From: Cyathus striatus
Taxonomy: Eukaryota; Basidiomycota; Agaricomycetes; Agaricales; Nidulariaceae
NCBI GenBank assembly: GCA_025738555.1
Contig: JAOVFP010000021.1
Span: 1,364,001 to 1,428,000 of the forward strand
DNA: 64,000 bases
Reading direction: 5' to 3'
Position numbers and translations under genes: made by a program. Below, piece after piece: positions 55,873 through 64,000 of this stretch. Within the stretch, counting starts at the first letter, position 1, and every line of letters starts with the position of its first letter. The notes below the pieces were generated by a model. It was given only the letters and a program-made list of their open reading frames with translations. It was not told where the DNA came from and did not search any database.

Positions 55873-57560
55873 TTAAACAATCACTGCCAACTGCGCAACA
55901 ATTTTTTCCATATTCGTGTGAATATTCAAATTTTCGTCCAAGCACTGAATAACGACGCTCCACACGTCATGTGGCATCTGCACAGGCCTTATGAGAGGGC
56001 GGAGGGGGCCCAAAGAGGTCACGAGCTCAGAGCCAGTAAAAAGCTGTAGAGGTCCGATATGATATTTAGCACAGCCTATAACGGAACGACTAGAATAGCA
56101 ACTCACGCTAATGATCGTCTTCCCCCATGCGTGTACATCCATTGCCACAGAAGGGACAACAGGATCCATCATAAGCTCCGCCCTAGCTTTGTAGTTGTGA
56201 GAAGGAGTCAAGGAAATGTAGGCCTGCTCCTTTTGCGCCAGTCCATAGAGGCCCACGTCCAGCAGTGTGATGCAATCGGCGTGGAGAAGAAATGTTCCCT
56301 GAAAAAAACACGCAGGTTAAGCGTATTCAAGATCTAAAGAAACATACCACCCACTGGTCCTACATTGCCGTGGACTACGCCTATTGAGTGAGCAAAGCGA
56401 AGTGCCTCGGCAGATCTCAACGTCTTTTATGAATGGTTGAGATGGAAGCTATGGGCAATAGCGACGTGCTTACGATCAGTCGAAGCCTAGGGACGTCCAA
56501 TCCCCTCGCAAACCGAATCGTATTGCCTGCGGGATGGCGAAGATACTTGAAGTCAGCTTTATGTGGGTGTATTTTAGGTGGATTTCCGCCAAATAATGCC
56601 TGCTCCAGATCGAATACAGGTCCGTTGCTGGTGGTAGCATTGGGTTGAACCTGTAATGCGATCAGCTGAAATAATGAAGATGGTATTTGGTGAACAAACC
56701 TCCTGGGAGTTGGGAGAGAGACATCTGCGAGTGCTGAAGCACATAAAGGAGGAGGAGGGGGAGGAGGAGGAGGAGGAGGAGGAGGAGGAATGTGTAATGT
56801 CGAGAAAGTAAGTAGAAGGGTAGTACAGCAGGACCCCTCATAAACTTGGATCCTGAAGAGCCGATATTTGTCCGGACAGATTTTAGGCCCATTTTCGAAA
56901 AAATGAGCCCCCTGAGTTTTTGTCCGAGTTGGCATCCAAGTTCCTGTAGGATTATCAGGGGTTCTGAGTGCAGCGTGCTGCAATTTTTGTCTTTTGCCTC
57001 CGCTCATCTCAGATCTGCGTGGTCACATGTCATCACTACCAGATGTGTGAGGCTGGAACTGGTCCTGGAAGACAACGTACCCATTAACAAAGTATTATCT
57101 GCCTGTCATGTAGCTAGTGTAGCTAGCATAATAAGAAAGAAAAAGAATAGCTTGTCCCGCCATCACATGTAGCTAATTATAATAAAATGTAAGACATAAG
57201 AGAAGCAACTTGAGAACAACCAGACATAAAGACGTGCCTCCTCAAATCTTCCGAGAGGAAGCGATTTAGATTGGTTAAAATCAAGACCCATGCCAACCTG
57301 TGCACACGGGAGGATGAGAAGGCGGTTTCTCGGGGCCATCGGCGAGTATGGGTGTTTGTTCAGTTCTGGCATATGACCCCAGGCGAAGAGTAAGACATGC
57401 TGTCAATGTGTTCGTAGTACTTAATGAATTATTAATATTGACACTGTAATATTGTAACAAGTCATCGACAGTGCAATACGTACTATTCTGTGATTACGCA
57501 AGTTGATGAAGCCACATGCCAGATACATAGTTCAAAGTCGCATCTGAAGATATTTCCTTC
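55873..57560 (-). pseudogene. Pseudokinase-like gene, U4, full domain but start lost
   Basis: All exons of the family are present on the minus strand. The N-terminal part is near 57545-57480, but ATG is ATA and one base is missing (DFELCIWHVASSTC in a shifted frame). The catalytic-loop exon has HSIGVVHGNVGP with a GTGGGT donor. Its intron has a CTTAAC branch and TTTTTTTCAG acceptor. The next exon carries FLLHAD, LLDVGLYGLAQKEQ, YKARAELMMDPVVPS and MDVHAWGKTI, and the final exon PLIRPVQMPHDVW..IQCLDENL, ending at 55873. Asn for the catalytic Asp and Gly for the loop Lys match U3. A GGA microsatellite inside the 5' exon gives a polyproline run. Confidence 0.65.
56748..56789 (+). repeat. (GGA)n microsatellite
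   Basis: About 14 GGA/GGG triplets. U1 (about 12100-12115) and U3 (about 42011-42025) have three or four at this place, so it has expanded in U4. Read on the minus strand it is a Pro run within an exon-like frame of the pseudokinase gene. Confidence 0.8.
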
Positions 57561-58024
57561 GGGGTTCACCAGGTGCTGGCGACACCTCGATGGAACGAAG
57601 TCCTGCTTACATCGTGCATCACAAATTGGCACAGTTCACTCTGCTATGAAACTATGCATTCTTGATGAGCGATAGTGGTGAGAGCCTGAGAGGGACGTTT
57701 CCTTCGTACTTAGGGGTTTGATTTCCGCTGAGGATTTGGACAGTTCTATACAAGTGGATGCAGCATACGGAGGATGGGAGGGCAGGTGCTTGGAGCCAGT
57801 CATTGATGTTACTATTAGTCTTGAACTATGTTACTATACAGCACAGCACTAGTAAGTTAACTTACTACGGCTCAGGGCTTCAGTACGCGCATCGGCGTCA
57901 CATATGTCACAGGACTTCAGCCAATCAGGTTGAGATCCCCAGTGCTCACCAAGATCCCAAAAACGCCTTATTGGGAAGTCCGAAGTTCAAACCCTACTAA
58001 CACGCTCTTATCGCTCGACCCCAT

Positions 58025-58400
58025 TTACTCTGCTACGAGCGCTATATCGCCTGCTTTCCTGATATGAACCGGTAGCAAAACGCAGAATGGAAGGATGGCG
58101 CGGGCGGAGATGAAGAAAAACGACAATGCTGCCCGAATAGTTCTTAATTTCCTATCGACAAGTGCACATTTTATATCCCAAACGAACTTGTTCGTCGCTG
58201 CTTCAGAACCTTTACGGCTACTGGCTCCATCGACTTGCATGGGCACTGCTTCTGCTCCGACTCGGAGGTGCAGATTTCACCCAGAGTCAAAAGTCTATTT
58301 GCTTCAATTTCTCGCTGAATTGCGTGAACCACAGTCTAACCGCTCTAGAAGACTCACGGGTGCAAGTGCGATCTAGTAGGAGCTGATGGAGTCCTTTTGA
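58025..58400 (+). other. Block P in U4
   Basis: Plus frame 58095-58376 (NAARIVLNFLSTSAHFISQ, TNLFVAASEPLRLL, FHPESKVYLLQFLAELREP) and minus frame 58246-58025 (VWDIKC, ISARAILPFC). The plus frame here after APSTCMG differs from that of U1, so at least one copy is shifted. No family recognised. Confidence 0.3.
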
Positions 58401-58929
58401 GGCGTAGATTCTACAGTCTGGCCACAATGTTCATTTCCTCAAAGGACAGCAACAGCAACCTCTATCAATACGCAAGAAAATTTTAAAGCTCATATGCTTG
58501 CTGGTGACCGTGGCATAGGCCCGTTGCGTTGACATGCTTGTACAGTGATTAATTGGACAAGGACAGAACTCCATTGTAATGCGGCTTCTATTGCACCATA
58601 GTTGTCCTCGTTGTATGATTATACCCTCTAGTATGGAGGTGCGATTGTTTTTTTGCTATATGAAACCTCACAAATTGCTGACAAGAACCCACAAATGTTG
58701 ACTGAACTTGAAGAGTTGGGCTCCTAGACCACATACGTCTTGCACCTTCTCCTTGACCACATACATTCGTAGTGAAGACAAACCATCCTCTTCATAGTAT
58801 TCAGTCCATGCGGTCTTCACTTTCAGCAGACAGATAGCGGTGCTGGTGCTTCTTTTCCGCATCTTGTCGCTTGCAGTCTTCGCCTCAGCGACTCCAACTT
58901 GGGGCTTGTGGCACACATTTTTGGGCTCT

Positions 58930-59230
58930 TGAAGTCAGACGACGTGGGTGGTATCGTTGATTGATGGGTCCACGTTCTCTTCTTCACTACCCGGGGGGGA
59001 GGGGGCATTGACGACTTTCGTGTGCGGAAACTTGTCGGTCGTCTTGTTCAAAGATCTAACTTGCGTCTGGGCGCTGAAGAGCCCAAGTGGTACTTTTGCT
59101 TGCATGATGTGAGTACGTATGAGCGTGTGCTGGTACGACTTAAGGTTGGTAGTGCCAAAAACGGAGAAAGGGCTAACTGGAGATGATGCGGTTGGTGTTC
59201 TTGTAGAATGATGTGAGGCTGGGAGCTGGC
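58930..59230 (-). pseudogene. Gene X, second copy of U4, truncated
   Basis: The minus strand shows the acceptor TTCTTTCTCTAG at about 59245-59234, the His/Thr-rich segment, and (in shifted frames) the PSPP/SEEENVDPS..NDTT segment around 59010-58950. It then joins unrelated unit sequence at about 58930 instead of the ANTEN module, so most of the gene is missing. Confidence 0.4.
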
Positions 59231-59429
59231 GCTGCTTCTAGAGAAAGAAGCTTGTTACAAGAATTGTGTGGCTATGTGCGCACGGGAAGGCGGAAGACGC
59301 GATTGAATTATGCAGGAGGGCGCATCAACCGTGGCGAGCAGCGAGCATACAAGGATCGTTGTTGTTCAGTGGAAAGCCATATGTTCGCGGTGTCTTTATC
59401 CATTGCAATGAATATACTAACAATCTTGA

Positions 59430-59665
59430 TTCTGTTTAGCGACGTCCGAAGAGGAAAGACCAGACGACGAAGATGTCATGCAGGAGGATGACAACTCTCA
59501 AGGACCATCGGGAAACAAAAGCCAAAGATTATGGAAGTCATCCGCGTTACACTGTTTATCTACACTCCGTTATCTACCCATACCTAACATTCTCGCAGCC
59601 CGCTCTCCCAGAACACGAATACATCCTCTACGCAGGCTTCAACGTGTGGCCACCTCCTCGCTAGT
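59430..59665 (+). pseudogene. Acidic exon, U4
   Basis: Same as the U3 exon: EEERPDDEDVMQEDD with an intact CTAACAAT...TTTAG acceptor, no GTATGT donor, and both acidic and basic frames open (59473-59664, 59478-59699). Confidence 0.35.
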
Positions 59666-61284
59666 TACAGTGCGAGGCCGCCACCACTTGCTAGCTTAGG
59701 AGAACCACATAGCGATTTCGTGGTTTATCAATAGCAGTACGAATATGTTTGACGGAGCAGAATCAGCTGAGAAGTAAATGTCGCAGGCGACTCCATCATT
59801 TCCCCAAACCTTCGATGAGTTGATTCGGAATGAAGAGAGACGGCCGACGCCGTCGAAGCTAGCCCAGAGGAGTGGCATGAGAGAAAGTGGAGGGAATTTC
59901 TGAGAATTTGCTCCATAAGCTGGGTTAGTAGCCACGACTCATCATTGAAGGTTTAACAGCATATATGAACGTAATCTCGATGTAATTTTGTGCTAAATGG
60001 GACTTTCGATCCTCTCTCCCGAATTTGAGACCTGGAAAAAGTGATTCCATGGTTCGCGGGAACAAAAATAGGACTGATGCGATGGTTACCTCCAATAGAT
60101 AAGCGTGCAGAGAAATATCCGAGACGTCTATTAATATTATTGTCAGATCCCCAGTCCCTTCGATCTCGGGATACGGATGCAAGGCTAGATCAGCGAGTCC
60201 CTTCCTCCATTACAACATCTTCGTCCCCACAGCTCCCCACTGACTTTGAGTCCTGACGCCTGAGACCTGAAGTCCGAGTTTCTATGTTCTTCCGAGGAAC
60301 CGACACAATGTTGATTCTTGAATCGCATTTGACGGAACATGCTGGTGTAGGCGCTGGAGCAAGACACAAGAGAAGAGCTCGCTCACAGAGTCCCTCTTCA
60401 TTTGAAAAGACGTCTACACGCGTCCAGTGGCGTCCACAAAGAGGCCACGACCTTAATTAACGTCCATGCGGGTCTATTGAAAATTTCGACAATGATGATC
60501 TACCTATGTTCTTGCTAGATTTATTTCATCCAAATCGTGTCACGGCTTCTAACCATCGCAATAATAGTTGTCGGTCGAGGATGCGTGATATTTTGATATT
60601 TTGAGGAATATTTATTATTCACGTTTGTGTGTGCCCCAAACAGGTACGGCGATAGCTTCTTCTACATTATCGAGGATTGTCACTACATCAGCTACGGCTA
60701 GATGGCAGCGGTGGACATAAATTCCTTCAATGAGTACCGTCCGAGTACCGTTCCGAGTTCGGACATGAACAAAAAAATTTCCTGTCATCGCGAGAGTATA
60801 TAATTCATAGAATAGGATTTAAAGCGCGTTTTCTACGCGACAGCATATTGTGGAAAAGCTACAAATCTAGGGAATTACAGATGCGAGGTTCTACAGTGGG
60901 CGAGCGATATGTTTACAAAAATGATGTGACCCCGGATCTAAGGGGGACGATGATAAACATGAGTCATGACGAAAGTACAACTGGGAATAACGTCCTTGTG
61001 TGCAACTTGAAATGGAGTCTACTGAAAAAAGAACAATTGTTGTCATCTGACGCGCACGGCGCAATCGATCATCTAGGCTGGGAAAGATTGATGCGAAACG
61101 AGTGTGTTTGTATAACGATGGAAGAGGTAACGAAGGAAGATAAGGACGAGGCAGAGTAAAAGCCTGTCCGAGGGATTGGTCCACCTCCTGGAGATGGCTG
61201 AGAGAACGTCTAAATTTATCAAAAAAAAAAAAAATCAGAACAATTCCAGTGCTTCTGTCATCCATCTATTCTGCGCAGTCACTC

Positions 61285-64000
61285 CTACTTCCTCCCGCAA
61301 CTAATGGCCAGAGCTGCCATAGAGGCAGTGATATTAGGATCCATATTCTCTTTCCCATCTGCAGGAAGGCGTGTCTGCTTCTTCGCCCCTCCACCCAGGA
61401 TATTCTTGGTCTCTGCCAACGGAGACAAGGTGTTACTTCCCGCTCTTGTATTCCATAGAATTCCCTCCACAGACGATGGACTTGAACTTCTAAGAAATGG
61501 AGGAGAAGGGACGACTAGCCTCGTAATATCGGGTGTCTTCGACCGAGACGCGACTGACATCAGTACCTGGTCGGATACCTTCGGGGCCTGAGTCTGTACA
61601 ACCACCCGCTGCTTCGTATACGTTGCGCATTGATCCAAGAGGGATTTGTACACGTCCTGGCGGAAGCTGACACATTGGAGTCCGATGCACGCAACTTTGA
61701 GGGCACCACAGCGATACAGCTGGGAAACTTCGTAAATGTTCTGGGGAGAGACGTTTTTGCGGCCTGAGATTGTGTCTTTGGATATAGATTGCTGCGTCTG
61801 AGAGCGAAAAAGGTTAGCATGAAGTCACGGAGATCAATAGAAGAAGGAAGGGTAAGGTGCCGTGCAAACGCCCATCTTTATCCCACTCCGCGAACAACGT
61901 AGTACGAGAAGTGATCCCCGATGCCATAAGGGTCAATTCAAATCCAATAATAATTCAGGGGCGACAGACCGCAAAGTCAGGTATCCTAAACATCTCACGA
62001 AAAAAGACCAGCACCGAAAAGAAGGCCGGCGAAGCCGCCTACCTCAATCGGAAGAGAGGCCCACTCAGCCGTAGTGAGGTCCTCCATGCGAAACATCCTG
62101 TACGAGCCAGCGTAGTACCACGCGTCGACGTGGTTGTAGAAGCAGTCTGTCAGAAAACCGATGATTTAGCAGTGAGTTCACACAACGGAAAAGGAATAAA
62201 TTAAAAGTAAGAAAGAATGGCTGTTAAGGATATCTGTGCTGTAGATAGGAAAGCTGTTGGGTTGAAGGCGATGTACGCGAAAGTGATGTGCTGTGTAGAA
62301 ACCCAGCACGAGTGTGATCAATGACCTCCATCTCTACAGCTCCCACCCACTCGACAAACCTCAACCACTGTCACCCAGAATTGACCCATGTTCGCCACCA
62401 CAGACAACAGGATCAAATCCAACGATAAGACCACACGATTTATCTAGCAGGCTACCCCGCCCCACTCTTTCCGCTTCTCATCCATACAGTCGAACCTCCA
62501 GCATCAACCCATCTTCGACACACCACATCCATGCAGCAATAAAACCAGCACACATGTAATCCATCTCCTTCGCCTCTTCCTACTCAAACAAAACCTCAAT
62601 CTGCAATCTGACGACGAGTAGTGCCAGTCGCATACAACTCCTCATGCAGCGTTAAAAGCATTACACATCAAAGCGCAGCCACAACGCGCCAAAGGCACCG
62701 CCAAGAACCGCACCGCAGGCGAGACCGTGAGGTAGGCTGTACATGTACAGTACCCTCCTCAGCCCGCATCTCGTCCACAATGTGATGGCGGGAAGTAACC
62801 TCCTAGTCAACAAAACCTCGATTCCAATCTGACGACGAGCGGCACCAGCTACAGACAACACCTCCACGCAGCGTAAAACCACACGATTTGGTGGAAAAGA
62901 GGCATGACACATCAAAGCGGACCCACGACTCGTAAGCATCGCAGGCAAACAAGAGCGCGAAGTAGGCGGTACGCGTAAACTCCCCTCCTCAGCCCGCAAC
63001 TCAACCACAATCCGATGGCGAGAAGTAACCTCAACAAACCCTCGACCACATACCACACCTTATCCAGCGTAAAACCACACGGTTTAGTGGGAAAGAAGCA
63101 TGTCACGTCAAAGCGTACCGGACGCGCCAAACGCAACATCAAGCGCCTCAGCGCAGGCAAGAGCGAGAAGTGAACGATACGCTTAACGCCAACCGACACG
63201 GCACGCGTAGTCTCCTCCTTCCCCGCACATAGACCAAAAAACGCTGCGAACGAAGTGCCAACTCCTCCCCACCCAACCACACAGAAACACGCATACACAA
63301 AACACAAAACACACTCACCAATCTTACCACCCCGCGCTTCCACCACCCGCACAACCTCAACAGCACTCCACATATGCGCAGTCGAAACGCGCGGGTTGGT
63401 GCTGCACTTATAAACAGGAGCGTAGAAGAACCCATGTTCTTCCCTATCAGGGCACCATATGGTCGTTGCGTGTGCTAGGAGGCGGTATGTTCCCAGTCTA
63501 CATCGGTTTCCGTTAGCGAGAAATAAAAGGAGGGGAGGGGGGCGTACGAGGATTTGAGGTCCTATCCGCGTCGTTAGTACAACTGGAGGTGGATGTAGAG
63601 TATGAAGGAGGGGCAACGTACGTCTGGAAGGGAGGTTAGAAAGTCTAGCATGGAGCTTGTAGCTGGGATAGGAATAGGCTGGACAACGTCGTCTTTGAGG
63701 TCTTCAGGGAGAGGTAGGGAGGTGAGGTACGCGTATCGGTCTGCTGCTGTTCTAGCTGGAGGCTACATACAAAGCATAGAGTCAGATAAAACAAAAGAGA
63801 GCAGGAGAATATATACAATAGTTTGAACGAAAGGAGCCGCGATGGGATTTAAATGCGTTGCTTGTGGGCTGGGCGATGACGGTTTGTTCTGTGAATGAAT
63901 GAGTAGCTGTTGACAGGTGGAAGTAAAGGTATACCTGAAACGTAGCATCGTAGTACTCCGGTGGAGGACTAACTTCCAACGCATTTACACCCTTCCAACG
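61285..64000 (-). CDS. Gene G, best copy (U5), partial at window end
   Basis: Visible exons on the minus strand: to 63935 (GVNALEVSPPPEYYDATFQ); 63746-63622 (ADRYAYLTSLPLPEDLKDD, PIPATSSMLDFLTSLPD); about 63503-63330 (CPDREEHGFFYAPVYK, STNPRVSTAHMWSAVE); then satellite and H; exon A 62146-62043 (DCFYNHVDAWYYAGSYRMFR, EDLTTAEWASLP); exon B 61797-61285 (SGRKNVSPQNIYEVSQLYR, GALKVACIGLQCVSFRQDVY, then a Ser/Pro-rich tail with ADGKENMDPN). Exon A and B join in frame without a stop. The HGFFY..C.TNPRV, WYYAGSY and GALKVACIGLQC motifs look like a conserved mushroom-specific domain; DUF6697-like is a tentative memory-based guess. The phase between 63622 and 63503 does not fit, so function is uncertain. 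Confidence 0.5.
62650..63340. repeat. Satellite block S, U5
   Basis: Three units with cores at about 62705, 62935 and 63145. They lie between the GFFY exon and exon A of gene G, where an uninterrupted ancestral gene would have one intron. A 234-codon minus-strand frame (63616-62912) is mostly satellite read-through. Confidence 0.6.

Larger units (their letters stand above)
45683..60080. repeat. Tandem unit U4, reference copy
   Basis: The most complete and least interrupted copy, about 14.4 kb, used to define the unit: F (45683-47100), G (to 47266 on the minus strand), H (48050-48320), satellite (48590-49200), J (49380-50030), second G/H/satellite (50040-52450), L, X, R', kinase tail, kinase, O, P, X remnant, acidic exon, R. 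Gene E is missing: R runs directly into the F block of the next unit at about 60080. Confidence 0.8.
60081..64000. repeat. Tandem unit U5, cut by window end
   Basis: Fifth copy, starting inside the F block because of the junction deletion and carrying the best-preserved gene G on the minus strand. The right edge of the window lies inside the J segment, at a position equivalent to about 49850 in U4. The array therefore probably continues beyond the window. Confidence 0.75.

Noticed and set aside
56417..57007. 196-codon minus-strand frame with a long polyproline run
   Set aside because: It combines exon, intron and microsatellite sequence of the pseudokinase gene. The Pro run comes from the expanded GGA repeat and the frame misses the catalytic-loop exon.
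62912..63616. 234-codon minus-strand open frame, the longest in the window
   Set aside because: It starts with real gene G exon sequence but then runs through the satellite; the same cysteine/valine-rich peptide repeats with the satellite period in every array, so most of it is read-through.
1..64000. Reverse transcriptase, integrase, transposase, CRISPR array or rRNA genes
   Set aside because: Looked for characteristic motifs (YxDD, DDE spacing patterns, direct repeats with regular spacers, rRNA-like conserved stretches) and found none. The mobile elements seen are all non-coding.

Overview
The window looks like nuclear DNA of a filamentous basidiomycete, most likely an Agaricomycete. The evidence is short introns (about 50-65 nt, GTRNGY donors, CTAAC/CTTAAC branch sites, YAG acceptors) and gene families typical of that group: a mushroom BTB/POZ protein, an F-box-like protein, a mushroom-type kinase C-lobe tail and a SET-domain N-terminus. 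There are no bacterial operons, rRNA genes, CRISPR arrays or convincing tRNA genes. Most long open frames are shadows or decayed gene pieces; very little is intact coding sequence. Family names come from motif recognition by eye, with no database search.

The dominant feature is a tandem array of a complex unit of about 14.4 kb. Five copies are visible: U1 (1-18924), U2 (18925-34963), U3 (34964-45682), U4 (45683 to about 60080, the cleanest) and U5 (about 60081 to the window end). U1, U2, U3 and U4 start with the same sequence, directly behind or overlapping the stop of a small six-exon gene called E here. The canonical order is: F block; gene G (minus strand) with a satellite-filled intron; a second, internally deleted G; gene L; gene X (minus, disordered plus C-terminal membrane segments); a kinase tail (plus) and a pseudokinase-like gene (minus) facing each other; blocks O and P; a second X; an acidic exon; small genes R1 and R2; gene E. 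G, X and R occur twice inside one unit, so an older duplication preceded the tandem amplification.

Copies have diverged by private insertions and deletions. Six terminal-inverted-repeat DNA elements without transposase can be delimited (626-1397, 1404-1758, 7865-8806, 13201-15155, 19025-20027, 35780-36180), several against an empty paralogous site. U2 has about 10.7 kb (22530-33260) of non-repeat DNA in place of the middle of the unit; it carries an apparently complete BTB gene (25007-26231) and a broken F-box-like gene (27802-26629). U3 has a 2.7 kb segment with a truncated SET-domain gene and an inverted scrap of gene G.

The best candidate for something undescribed is gene E. It encodes a 161-residue protein, intact in two of three copies, whose last four exons are a duplicated exon-intron-exon module. 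The pseudokinase-like gene, decayed in a different way in each copy, is second. No interaction between the genes can be shown from sequence alone; co-amplification is the only link.
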